From Stachybotrys elegans (lineage: Eukaryota > Ascomycota > Sordariomycetes > Hypocreales > Stachybotryaceae): a stretch of 64,000 nt of DNA. This document shows, in pieces, positions 45,403-56,354 of this stretch. Each line of letters begins with the position of its first letter. Within the stretch, counting starts at the first letter, position 1. The notes under the pieces were generated by a model. That model was not told the origin of the DNA and did not search any database. It saw nothing but the letters and a program-made list of their open reading frames with translations. Position numbers and translations under genes: made by a program. The stretch lies in NCBI GenBank assembly GCA_020746835.1, contig JAGPNK010000027.1, positions 1 through 64,000 on the forward strand, in the 5' to 3' direction.

Positions 45403-46997
45403 CTAAAACTTCCCAAGCATATCCTGCACACGCTGCATCATCTCGTCTTGATACACCTGTTCTCGAATAATGAGGGGATTTCGAGGGTCAGCGGACTTTT
45501 CTAAATAAGCCTGGTCACTCAGCACCGGGCGCCCATTCCTCAAAAAGTCAACTGCCAGATGATACAGGGACAAACTATCCGAGATGAGTATTGTGCCTTT
45601 TACTTGTAGATGTCGGTCGGGGGGCTGCCCACGGAACTTGTTCCACGATGCATACCACGTTTGCAATGCTTGTTCCAGCGCGGAAAGGTCGACTGGCAGG
45701 ATGGACGTCTGCGCTTCTAGAAGCAGTGAACTCACGGCTAAGATGAGAAGATTCATGCCAAATGTCGTAACGCTTGGCTCAGGGGGCCTTGGCCCACCAT
45801 CAAACCCCTAACGGAGGACAAGAAGCAGCTGGAAGGATCCTGCGCTGGGAGCGCGGCCCACAGAGAAGCAGAGCAGGCGGTCCAGCTGGCGTCATCACAT
45901 GGAAAAGATGCCCTGGTATCTGTGGGAGCGAGAAGCGGTTTGCTGCCACAGAGAATCGCCTGGTAGCAGTCGACCGCGTAGACACCCCACAAGACTCTCT
46001 TCCTCGACTCTTTGAGAATCCATGGCTTCCACGAGTGCGCATCTCGCGTCGCCCGTGTGCACTCTCCGTGAATCTTGAGGAGTCCCTCATGCCGTATCGC
46101 CGCCACGAGGAGGGGGTGTATTAGCCGCGTTGCAGCCCGCTCGGCGCTGCCCCCATTCGCCATGACCGCAAACTGCAGCAGCACCAAAGCCTGCAACTCC
46201 TCAAAGGTCGGCGGCGACTTGTCGGAGCGGAGGCAGCATTTGGCGAGCGATGACGGGAGTGATCCATAGATGAGCCTGGCATCTGACGTCGACGATGGGT
46301 CACTGTCAAAGCCAGCGCCGATGAAGCATATCGCCCGAACAAGGACTGGCGACGACGTGGCCAGGCAGAATGTCGGTATGTGTAAAAGAGGCAGAAGGTG
46401 GTGAAAATTTAGAAAGAATAGTCGTGCAAACGTCTCAAGTCGATGCACCGGGATGGTCTCCGGGCCGTCCAACTTCAGGACATAATCGGCGGGAAGACGG
46501 AAGGCATCGGGGCATACAAATCCTTCAATTGACGTAGCAGGTGGCCATGTACCTATTGGCGGGCCCAGAGAGCTCTGCGCCAGGTCGGCAGTGCTGAGCA
46601 GCGATGTCGTGTCCTCCAGATTCCACGTCCAAGAGCTCATGTCAATCATGCTTTCGATGTCGACGAGCTGGGATAGAAAGTCGATCTCGCTGGCTGACGG
46701 CGGCGCCAGAAATGATAGGTCCGCCGTCTGTTCGTATACCGGGCCTGGGCCAGCATACAGTTGCGGCTGGTCTTGGATGCTAGTCTCCGGTGATAGAACC
46801 GGAGTGGCCGTGGTGCTGACGTCTGTTGTCGGCGGCGGCGTCGGTGGCTTTCTGGGCTGACTTCTTCTCGCCCTCTTCTTGCGCCCTGCCTGGATGCATG
46901 GCGACTGGGTTTGCAGACATCGTGAGCAAGAGGAGCCCCTCTGCTTGAGATCGCATCGGACCTTGGATCTAGCACACTCGACACAGCTCCTGTTCAT
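45403..46997 (-). CDS. Zn2Cys6 transcription factor with apparent frameshift
   Basis: Zinc-cluster regulator divergent from an MFS exporter. The N-terminus has C5, C8, C15, C24, C27 and C34 (CX2CX6CX8CX2CX6C), then basic KKRARRSQPRK and a Ser/Pro-rich linker. The middle region contains LETFARLFFLNFHHLLPLLHIPTF, the typical start of the fungal-specific regulatory domain, then ALVLLQFAVMANG and KRVLWGVYAVDCYQAILCG. The frame stops at 45753, but an overlapping frame (to 45403) continues naturally as SVTTFGMNLLILAVSSLL. One extra C in the five-C run (minus strand, 45786-45782) would join them into 531 aa. It is either a sequence error or a real truncation that removes about 120 C-terminal residues. 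It probably controls the adjacent exporter. Confidence 0.82.
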
Positions 46998-47372
46998 TTC
47001 CGCGGTTGCATGAGACGATGGGAGGGAGTCGGCAACATCGGGATTATGGGACTCTGGCGAAAGGGATTAACGATGGACGCGTCAGGAACAATATTCCCGA
47101 TACTAAATCCCGCAGCCCAGTCCATAGCATAGTGGAGCACCATCAACCTGTTTCGCTCACCATAAGCCTGTCTCCGGGATTTCCCACAAATTCCCGAAGA
47201 CCCGAAATCCCGGATCACCATGACACCTCATTCTATATAAGACGCACTCTTGCCAGATGGTTGCATTCTCTTTCTCTTGTCAGGCTCTCATTAACCTATT
47301 GCATAAACTCTAAATTCATCCAACAGAATCCAATACTTTAGCTTTAACCCAGACACTAAGAAAGAAATCGCC
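46998..47372. promoter_or_regulatory. Divergent promoter of the Zn2Cys6 regulator and MFS exporter
   Basis: 375 bp between divergent start codons. TATATAA at 47234-47240 is 133 bp before the MFS start. Several CCGGG/CCCGG-type triplets (around 47170-47215) could serve as zinc-cluster half-sites; this is suggestive only. Confidence 0.5.
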
Positions 47373-48779
47373 ATGTCTGAAATCCCTTCCACCGAAACAA
47401 GCACAGGCGACAAGTGCACGTCGCCGGCACGATCATGGTTTGATCGAGTCTGCTTGCTGCAGAAACGTGGCGACCCTACGACACATTCTGCGAGGGAGAA
47501 GCATGCCATTGTTGCCATCGTTACCCTGGCTGCCTTCACAGCTCCCTTTGCCTCCTGCATCCTCTTCCCATCCTTCACGTCCCTCGTGGACCACTTCCAC
47601 ACCACCCAGACCAAGGTTGCCCTCACCACAACCGTCTTCCTTCTGGGTCTAGCCGTTGCGCCGCTCTGGTGGAGTACGCTCAGCCACGAGTACGGCCGCC
47701 GACCGGTGCTCGTGTCCAGTTTCCTCCTTTCGACGGTGGCCGTTGTCGTGTGCGCCGTGTCCGACTCACTGCCCCTCATGACCGTCTTCCGACTCATCGA
47801 AGCGCTAGGCTGTTCCTCCGCGCAGAGTGTGGGCGCCGGTATCATTAGCGACATCTACATCTCGACCGAGCGTGGATCGGCCCTGGGGTGGTTCTACCTG
47901 GGCACTCTGATCGGACCTCTAATCGCCCCCATCATCGGAGGTGCCCTGCAAGTCTGGCTCGGCTGGCGTGCAAACTTGTACTTTATGGCCATTTTCACCT
48001 TTAGCGCTGCCATGCTCATCATGCTGTGTCTGCCAGAGACAGTGGTGAAAGCTTCCACCGATGGTAAGCTGGAGAAGGGACCATGGTATGAAACAGTCAA
48101 GCGTGACTTGCTGGCTCCTCTGCCGAAGCTTCAGCTTCTTTTGGTGCCGTCTATTGTTCTGACAATCGCCTACGTGAGCATCTGCTTCGCCAGTCTCTAC
48201 TGCTTCAACACAACGCTTCCCTACGCATACTCGGCGGCGCCCTACAACTTCTCCGCCATTGAGATTGGTCTCTGCTACATCAGTAACTGTCTTGGCTACG
48301 CCATTGGGAGTGTTGTTGGTGGTAAGCTGAGCGATGCCAAGCTACGCCAGTACCAGCTCACCCACGATGGAGAGATCCGTCCTGTTGAGAGAATCAAGAC
48401 GGTGTGGTACGGCGTCGGTCTCGTCCCAGCAGGACTAGTCATCTATGGCTGGCTGGTGGAGGAAAAGGTCTTTTGGATCGCCCCCCTTGTTGGTGCTTTC
48501 CTTTTTGGACTGGGATTGATGCTCACCACCTCCACCATCATGCCGTTCCTCGTCGACGTCAGGCCAGGGCTCGGTGCTTCCGTCGTGGCTGATCTGAACT
48601 TGGTTCGTAACATCTTGGCTGCTATTGGCACTGTTGTGTCACCCATCGCGGCAGCGAATATTGGCTTCGGGTGGTGGATGACCATTCTGGCATTGCTTTG
48701 CACTTTGGCTATTGGCTTCATTGTCATAGTTATCTGCAGAAATTCGAGTGAGAAGCCTGAAGCAGGACCTGCAGTTTAA
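47373..48779 (+). CDS. MFS multidrug-type exporter (DHA1 family)
   Basis: Intronless 468-aa major facilitator with about 12 hydrophobic segments. Family marks of the drug:H+ antiporter-1 group: the loop 2-3 motif (SHEYGRRPVLV), motif B-like RLIEALGCSSAQSVGAGIISDIY, and motif C in helix 5 (LGTLIGPLIAPIIGGAL, a G-x8-G-x3-GPxxG type stretch). A central cytosolic loop follows LPETVV. It resembles QDR/FLR-type exporters in the plasma membrane. Divergent orientation with a zinc-cluster regulator is the classic arrangement for regulator-controlled efflux. It probably exports the product or toxic substrate handled by the neighbouring enzymes (inferred). Confidence 0.93.
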   Translation: MSEIPSTETSTGDKCTSPARSWFDRVCLLQKRGDPTTHSAREKHAIVAIVTLAAFTAPFASCILFPSFTSLVDHFHTTQTKVALTTTVFLLGLAVAPLWWSTLSHEYGRRPVLVSSFLLSTVAVVVCAVSDSLPLMTVFRLIEALGCSSAQSVGAGIISDIYISTERGSALGWFYLGTLIGPLIAPIIGGALQVWLGWRANLYFMAIFTFSAAMLIMLCLPETVVKASTDGKLEKGPWYETVKRDLLAPLPKLQLLLVPSIVLTIAYVSICFASLYCFNTTLPYAYSAAPYNFSAIEIGLCYISNCLGYAIGSVVGGKLSDAKLRQYQLTHDGEIRPVERIKTVWYGVGLVPAGLVIYGWLVEEKVFWIAPLVGAFLFGLGLMLTTSTIMPFLVDVRPGLGASVVADLNLVRNILAAIGTVVSPIAAANIGFGWWMTILALLCTLAIGFIVIVICRNSSEKPEAGPAV

Positions 48780-51205
48780 CCTGGATCCGTCATGCCAGAG
48801 TTATGGGGAATGACCTTGTTTTACAATAGAAATGAGTTTCAGCGGGTTCTGGAATAAAACCAGTCGCTTAGAAGATACACTTAATATTATAATATTTTAT
48901 ATTTTTGAGGGGATTCCTGATTTCAAGCCAATTGTAAGCCGAAATATCCATCGATTCAGCCTTGAAGAGGGTTGTGGATGTGGGAGTGGTATATAGCTCT
49001 ATCTTCCATATCACCCCATCCTTATGTCCTCGATCTATGGTGTGGCAGCTTGGGTATCGGCTGCATTATCCTGTCGAATCAAGCATCATGAATATCACCA
49101 CATTTACGCTCTTCTTGAACCGTCAGCAGGGTAGCAGCAAGTTCAACACCTAACGGCATCAATCGACATAATTTATAACATGACAGCAAGGTCTTTGAGA
49201 CTCGTTCCAATACTTGGTACTGTTTTACCAAATTTTCATGGGTACAAGTTGGGATATTTCGCAGTAGCACCTCGAAGCAATTTGTTTCTGGTTTCATAGC
49301 GGTCTTCTGGTCATATAGAAAGACAGGCCATCCTTGGGTAATTGAGGAGCGACATGTGCGCCCAATAGAGTATCCGTAAAATACACGGATCCAGGCAAGG
49401 CAAAGATCGATGGTTATAAATAGGCATTGTAAAGCCCGTAATGTTGGTCACCACGCTCTGTGGTTATCGCTACGGCTATCTCTTACAATTCCGCTTGATG
49501 TATATGGTAGCCCAAAGGTCATCTGGCTTGAGTACTGACGGCCAGCACAGCTATCATGTTCATATGTGGAAGAGATGCCGAATATAGAGACGAATAGGAT
49601 CGCAATTTAAATGCTTTCCCAAAAGACATGAGGGGCTACGCCATAAGCCGTCACATGTCGTCATTATCGACAACCCTCGGTTGGAAAAAGGCGATTCTAT
49701 GGCACTTAGCCGACGGTATTGGTCAGCTCTATTAGGCGAACACCTGGTTGGCTGATAAGACCGTCAAGTCCGGTGAAGCCAATCCCCGACAAAAAATAAA
49801 TCCGCATTGCGAGTTTTGGAGTTTGTATTACGTCTTGGCAAATGGTCTGCTGGGACGCGAGGCACGCTAGACAGAGGGGCCGGGGGGACACTAAGATGCA
49901 TGGGGAAGGCGATAATCTGGAGAAGGGCAGAAAAGGCAGAGGGAAGACGAACTTATGTCTCGGTGCTTATCACGGCGTCTCCACAGAATGACTTGGCTGG
50001 GGTTGACGAGGCAAAGGGATGGATGGAAGGGAAGGAAGTTGGCCGAGCCAAAGCAAAGAAGAAGAAGAAGAACAAAGGCAGGATGGCATAGTAGTTGGTT
50101 GGCCATGTGCGCAATCCGCTTCCAAGAGTGTGGCTTCGGCCTTGGCTTCTGTTTTCCGCTGCCGTGGAGCGGCTCGCTGGCTCGGCGGCGCTCCCCCTGA
50201 TACCGACAATGCACGATGCTGATTGGGCAATGGGGACGACCTGTACCTGGCAAGCCTAGCTTCGAGGAATGATTCCTGGAAGGGGTGGGAAATGCCAGCC
50301 TGACTCGCTCGCTTCGCGTGTCGGCCTTGATGACGATGATGGATGGGTTCCCCGCTTTCCCAGGAACTTTTTGCGGCTGACCGTGTGCTGGTTGTTTCCG
50401 GAACAGAAGTTCTATGCATGAGGCAGGGCAATGCTCCGTGGCAACACGGCAACGCGGGGAGGGGAGGGGAGGAAGGGGGAGGGGGGGAGGGTAAGGGGAG
50501 TGAGAGGGGAGGGGGGCAAGAAATGACTGTTGGCTCTGATGAGTGCCAATGCCGCGCCAGGAGTAAGCTTAAGCGGCTCAGCCGTGCGGCGAGGCCAAGC
50601 CACCGTGTTAAGCGTAGCTACCTTAGATAAGGTGCCGTGCGTCACCAGTCTTTATTTGAGAGGAGGCTCTGTCGCTCACAATATCGCAACGTCTCGTGGC
50701 CGATCCAGGGGCGGATGGACGGCAATGCACGACCAAACTCCATCTCCATGCTTGCGTTGCATTGCATCGGAACAGCATACATATTTCCGTCTACTATGGC
50801 CATGACAGCTCCAGCTGCTGCCTTGCCTGTCCCCCCGGCCAAGCCGACCCAAGGAACAGGGAGAAGAAAAGAAGGGGGGCGGAAAAGAAGTCCCTGAGCG
50901 TCGACCCACCAACCAAGTTCTTGGTCACCATCTGGAATGGGAACTGATCGCCTCGCCTCGCGCCTCGAGCCATACCGCTGTGGTCGTCTTATGGCAATCC
51001 CCATCTAGCATCGTCCAAACAGGCAGCTGCCTTTGCCTGATCCTCGCCAATGGCAATGACTATCTCTTCCCAAGCCTGGCTGCGCGGTGGACCTCGTATC
51101 TGGACAGCTGAACCGACCGATCCAAAGTAGCATTCTTCCCCGAGACCCGACAATGCGGGTGAAGAATGCACCATCCTCGAGCGTGGCAGAGGGAGCGCGC
51201 TGCTG
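48780..51205. other. Long spacer (2.4 kb) with A/T-rich part and G-rich purine tract
   Basis: The first kilobase is A/T-biased; no gene is recognised there. At 50456-50520 an almost pure purine tract with many GGGG runs occurs. The rest is the distal promoter of the following secreted-protein gene. Confidence 0.45.
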
Positions 51206-51213
51206 TATAAATA
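51206..51213 (+). promoter_or_regulatory. TATA box of the choice-of-anchor B gene
   Basis: TATAAATA, about 155 bp upstream of the ATG at 51368. A run of 15 C (51321-51335) follows in what should be the 5' untranslated leader. Confidence 0.65.
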
Positions 51214-51367
51214 CGCACCGCTGATCCCCTCCCTTTGATGGTCTAGCAAGCTGCTCTCCAGCCCTACGCTCTCCTCCTCCCCGCGTCCCCAAGCAGTCTT
51301 GTCGTGTGTGCTCTCTTCTTCCCCCCCCCCCCCCCTTTCAAAGCAAGCCCTCTTCTTTCCCTCCAAG

Positions 51368-52768
51368 ATGAAGGCCAGCCTCAGCTCCATCCTGCTCGCC
51401 GCCCTGGCGGGCTCCTCCTTTGCTGAGCAGCAGAAGATCAACACGTCGCAGTTCAACGAGGAGTACCTGCGCGCCTCCATCGCCCCCAACGCTGTCGGCA
51501 TGTCTGCCCTCCGCCAGCGCAAGGAGGCCACCTACGCCAAGCAGGAGGCCGCGGGCGCCTTTGACCTGAACCGCTACGAGTCCATCTCCAGCGCCATCCC
51601 CTGCGTCGACGGCAAGGCTGGAGAGTTCTCGTGCAACGGCCTCGACCTCCGCGGCTTCCTGCGCCACCAGGACATGGGCAGCCGCACCCGCGTTGGCAAC
51701 GACGTCTGGGGCTGGACCGATCCCAACAGCGGCCGCGAGTTTGCTCTCCTCGGCCAGACGGACGGCACCGCCTTTGCCGAGGTGCACCGCGACGGCAGCC
51801 TGACCTACGTCGGCCGCCTGCCCACCCAGACCGTCGCCTCGTCCTGGCGCGACATCAAGGTCATTGGCAACTTTGCCTACATCGGCTCCGAGGCCCCCGG
51901 CCACGGCATGCAGATCTTTGACCTCACCAAGCTGCTGACCGTGACGGCCGGAAGCCCCGTCAGCTGGAGCCTCCGTGACCTGACGGCTCACTTCAGCGGC
52001 TTCGGAAGCAGCCACAACCTCGTGGCCAACCCCGAGACGGCCCTCATCGCCGCCGTCGGCACCGAGTACGCCCTCAAGTGCCGCGCCGGCCTGTGGATGG
52101 TCGACGTGTCCAACCCCCGCCGCCCCCAGGACGCCGGCTGCGTGTCCTCGGATGGCTACGTCCACGACGCCCAGTGCGTCATCTACCGCGGACCCCAGCG
52201 CGCCTTCCAGGGCCGCGAGATCTGCTTCAACTACAACGAGGATGCCCTGACCATTGTCGACATCTCTCGCCGCACCCTCCCCCGCCAGCTGTCGCGAACC
52301 ACCTACAACGGCGCCACCTACACCCACCAGGGCTGGATCACTGAGGACCACAAGTACCTGCTCCTCGACGACGAGCTCGACGAGCAGTACCAGACGGGCC
52401 CCGCCGCCGACCAGCACACCACCACCTACATTGTGGACATCCAGGACCTCGAGTGGCCCGTCTTCCGCGGCGTCTACAAGAGCCCCCAGCGCTCCATCGA
52501 CCACAACCAGTACATCATTGACGGCATCTCGTACCAGGCCAACTACGGCTCCGGCCTGCGCATGGTCAACGTCAGCTCCATCAACCAGGACGACACTGGT
52601 GCTCTCTTCGAGGAGGCTGCCTTCTTCGACATCCACCCCGAGGATGACGCCGTCGGTGGAGAGGCCGAGTTCGTCGGTGCCTGGTCCGTCTACCCCTACT
52701 TCAACAGCGGAAACATTGTCATCAGCTCCATTGAGCGTGGCCTGTTCTCCGTCCGCCCTTCGGCTTGA
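51368..52768 (+). CDS. Secreted choice-of-anchor B family protein
   Basis: Intronless 466-aa protein with a 19-residue signal peptide ending in SSFA. The body has propeller-like repeats recurring about every 50-60 residues: DIKVIGNFAYIGSEAPGHGMQIFDL, GLWMVDVSNPRRPQDAGC, ALTIVDISRRTLP, TYIVDIQDLEWPVF and GLRMVNVSSINQDD. These match the LVIVD/choice-of-anchor B group described in bacteria and fungi; its biochemical role is not established. Codon use is very strongly biased to C in third position (GCC, GTC, AAC, CAC), far more than in most neighbours, which suggests high expression. The start at 51368 is chosen because it opens the signal peptide. A long antisense frame here is a by-product of this codon bias. 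Confidence 0.9.
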   Translation: MKASLSSILLAALAGSSFAEQQKINTSQFNEEYLRASIAPNAVGMSALRQRKEATYAKQEAAGAFDLNRYESISSAIPCVDGKAGEFSCNGLDLRGFLRHQDMGSRTRVGNDVWGWTDPNSGREFALLGQTDGTAFAEVHRDGSLTYVGRLPTQTVASSWRDIKVIGNFAYIGSEAPGHGMQIFDLTKLLTVTAGSPVSWSLRDLTAHFSGFGSSHNLVANPETALIAAVGTEYALKCRAGLWMVDVSNPRRPQDAGCVSSDGYVHDAQCVIYRGPQRAFQGREICFNYNEDALTIVDISRRTLPRQLSRTTYNGATYTHQGWITEDHKYLLLDDELDEQYQTGPAADQHTTTYIVDIQDLEWPVFRGVYKSPQRSIDHNQYIIDGISYQANYGSGLRMVNVSSINQDDTGALFEEAAFFDIHPEDDAVGGEAEFVGAWSVYPYFNSGNIVISSIERGLFSVRPSA

Positions 52769-55329
52769 AGGGGTTCGCCCTGCAAGCGTAGGGCAGGGCG
52801 GTAGGTGTGCATACCGTAAATAAGCTACGTAAATATCACGACAACGTACATAGTACCTGCGCTGCAGTGTACATGCTGAGCGCTCACAAGTACATAAATG
52901 TTAATGAATATGTATAATCACTTTGTTTGATCTTTGTGCATGTCTCGCCTTACACTTGCTACCCTATACTGCTCAGATAGGTGACAGACATCTCATGGTC
53001 TCTCTATTGTCCACGGCTACTCCTGCTTGCCGGACCGACGAGAATTAACACGCATGATCTGTTCATTCTTATTGCTGTTCTTTTATTTGGCTTTTTGGCC
53101 TATTCTATTATTATTATCGTATTGCAGTATTTATGGCCAACCTCCAAGAAATACCGATCAGGGCCATTGCCGATAAACAGTACGAACATCGAATCTACTA
53201 AACGGAAGACCCTTCACTTTATTTATATACTTGTGCGTGGTTGCTGGCGCTGCCACTGGCTCCAGCCACTTGGTGATGCTAGTGGTGGTCCGACAGCCAT
53301 CTCGTCGTCTTACTCTGCTCTGGTCCGTTCTCCTGTTGGTTAGGGAGACGATCACTGTTCACGTAGGCTATTAACCCTTTCTACTTTTCTGTTCTCTGCA
53401 CGCATCTACTCTATCCCCTACCCTATACGGGCAGTAGCAACCTCCGCCTTCCGCTCGCTCTCGCAATAACCCTACAAGGAAAAAGTGAAGCGACAAAAAT
53501 TCCCCACAGGGGAAGAAGAAGAAAAGAAGAGAGGGGGAAATAGAGGAAGAGGGAGAAAGGGGAAGGCTCAGATGTTCACTGCCAACCATTAAGCAAAAAT
53601 TTCTTTACCGAATTCGTTAAATGAGCCCCTCGAAGACACTGATTTCCCTTACGTCAAGTTTGAAGCATAATTATTCAGAGGCTTTTCTAGCCCAGAAATT
53701 ACTGACATGAGATCAATACACAACTGCTTCATTGGTTGCGAGGGATAGGTCAATTGCGCCCTGGATGGGCATCATCTGATGCACAACTGAGTCTACGTAG
53801 TCTGAGGACCACCGCCGGCATCACGACGTTCTCCCGACCTTGGCGCCTTGCTCTCGCTTGGTACGTCACCTTCGCCTTGTAAGAACACATGCCGAAGAAC
53901 GGTACGTACACAAACCAAGAGGCCGGTCTGATAATCGTAGGCCTCCTGACTACATACACACGCGTGCGTACGTGGTTGCTGCCACTGCCGCCTCATTATT
54001 CTCTGGCTCCCGCTCATGGGTGATTTCGTCAACCCCTTTACTCTCTAACGTGGTCCTTCGGGTAATAGGATAGCCTTTATTGCTCCTATACACTATTGTT
54101 CTTTTTCCTCGCATTCATGTATAGTAAAGCCTTAATGTCGTTCCCCAGTTCAGGATCATACCCGACCATCCGCGACTCGTGTATGCAATATAAATCTTCA
54201 TGGAAAAACATCTTCCCTGCACTCAAAAAGCATGGTTTATTGCACGTGGCAATATATTCCACCATACAGAAACATGTGTGGTGTTTGAGAGGGATGGCGG
54301 CATAATGAACGTGCCCGGGAAGTCTGGACCGAAATGATTCAGCTAATAACACGGCGTAATATAACATGCTTGTTTTCTGACATCTCGGAACGAAGCGGGG
54401 CCTGATGAGGTGACCGTTTAAACTGTGACAGCTATGGGGTGGTGCCTGTCAAGAACCTCGTGTGCCCCTAATCAAAAGCCCCTTTCTTACATACGAGGGA
54501 CCAACATGGAGCATATCATCCGCCAAGCTGGGCCAGCCGTCTGCTCAAACGGTCCGTACCAGACTTTTTCCGTCTCTTACAGTACAAAACTCTACCCTCG
54601 TCCCCACCGCTAATCTCGTTAATAACAACATGCTACTAGTAATAATAGACAGGATCGTTCCGGATCCACCCCCAAGGTTTCCAACTTATTGGACCTGTTG
54701 AGGCTCTACCCATGTCCTGAAACGTGGGAAGGTGGGACGGCATAACTTGTGCAGGGTTTTGCCGCCCAAGGGCCACGACTCGTGGCCGCAGCTAGACGCC
54801 AGCGAGTGCGCCGTTAAGCTTAACACGACGTTTGACCTTGATCGTTTTGTTTCACACTGATTGCGACGTGATGCCGCCTGCAGCTGCCAAGCGCGCCAGC
54901 GGCTCCCTTGAGCGTCTCGTCCAATGTCCTCCCACCCACATGGCGGCGCCTCGCCAGCAGGGAAACCGAGGCATGGGACGTTGTGCCAAACAGATCGACC
55001 CATCCACCGGAGCCAACCGAGATGCGCAGCCAAGACTGCGCCAATCATCATGAAACTACTCGTACTCGCCGCCAAGTAACTCGTCGGTGGATCGTCAACT
55101 CGAGAACAGCACAAACATAAAAGCCTCTGGTCGCTCCGGCTCTCTGCTGTTCTTCTCTCTCTCTCCAACCAACTCATTCATTCAACTTCCTTCTTTCGCT
55201 GGTCGGTCTCTCTTTCACTCTCTTTTCAACCTTCGCTTCTCTTGAACCATTTGATTCAGCTTTCAGCAAAAGCCTCTCAAACGTCCAAACAACTTTCTTT
55301 CACCAACACACCACACCACTCTTTCAAAA
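52769..55329. other. Long spacer (2.6 kb), nothing recognised
   Basis: No protein-like frame is found. The last 180 bp (about 55150-55329) are C/T- and A/C-rich, typical of the leader of a highly transcribed fungal gene, here the CBM1-bearing LPMO. Confidence 0.45.
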
Positions 55330-56207
55330 ATGAAGGTCTCTGCTCTCGCTATTGCCGCCACGGCCCAGGTGGTCTCTGCCCACTACTTCTTCGAGTCCGT
55401 CATTGTCAACGGTGTCGCGGACCGTCCCTTCACCCATATCCGCGACTTCACTCGCCCCACCAAGTTCAACCCCATCAAGTTCTCCTCCAACCCTGCTGCC
55501 GACATCCGCGACAACTCCCTTGTCGACGGAGACGATATCCGCTGCAACCAGGGTGCCTTCAGCAACGCCGGCCGAACCCAGGTCCTCGAGGTCGCCGCCG
55601 GCACTGAGGTCCGCGTCAAGCTCGGCGTCGGTGCTACTATGCAGCACCCTGGTCCTTCTCTGGTCTACATGTCCCGTGCTCCCGGTGACGATGTCAAGGC
55701 CTACGACGGCTCCGGTGACTGGTTCAAGATCTACGAGGAGGGTGTCTGCAACCAGGCCGCCGACTTCACCCGCGACGCCTGGTGCAGCTGGGACCAGGAC
55801 ACCCTCGGTGCCGTGATCCCCGCCGACACCCCCGACGGAGAGTACCTCTTCCGTGCTGAGCACATCGGTAAGCTGCCTCCCCAGCACAGGCGAGAAGCAA
55901 AGCTAACATGACCCCAGGCATCCACCGCTCTCACGTCAACCAGCCCGAGCACTACGTCTCCTGCGTCCAGGTCAAGGTCACTGGCGGCGGTAACGGTACT
56001 CCCGGCCCCATGGTCAAGTTCCCCGGCGCCTACAGCGACAGCGACGAGTACGCCAACTTCAGCATCTACAACGGCTTCAAGGAGTTCCCCATGCCCGGTC
56101 CTGCTGTCTGGACCAGCGGCGCCAGCTCTGCTCCCCCTGCCTCTCAGCCCGCCACCCCTCCTGCCGAGACCCCTGCCGCTCCCGTCGAGGAGGCCGAGGA
56201 GCCTGCC

Positions 56208-56243
<36 letters not shown>

Positions 56244-56354
56244 CAGTGCGCCGCCCGATGGGGACAGTGCGGCGGTCAGGGGTTCCGTGGTGCCAACTGC
56301 TGCTCCGAGGGAACCTGCCGCACCATCAACCCTTGGTACTCTCAGTGCGTCTAA
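55330..56354 (+). CDS. AA9 lytic polysaccharide monooxygenase with C-terminal CBM1
   Basis: Two exons (55330-55867 and 55918-56354; intron of 50 bp) give 324 aa. A 17-residue signal peptide ends in VVSA, so the mature protein starts with the copper-binding His (HYFFES). The second copper His is in [11 protein letters not shown]. The second-shell His is in HIGIH, created by the splice, and the axial Tyr in EHYVSC; Glu replaces the usual Gln two residues before it. A linker rich in Pro, Ala and Glu, with six AP dipeptides encoded by perfect GCTCCT repeats, leads to a fungal cellulose-binding module CBM1 ([15 protein letters not shown] ... NPWYSQCV) with three of its flat-face aromatics visible. 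Secreted enzyme oxidising crystalline cellulose or associated glucans. Codon bias suggests strong expression. Confidence 0.95.

Noticed and set aside
51338..52636. 432-aa open frame antisense to the choice-of-anchor B gene
   Set aside because: It is a consequence of the strong third-position C bias of the sense gene; it consists mostly of Val, Gly, Ala and Asp and has no domain.
55324..55887. 187-aa open frame antisense to the CBM1 LPMO
   Set aside because: Same codon-bias effect; the sense strand has signal peptide, copper ligands and CBM1.
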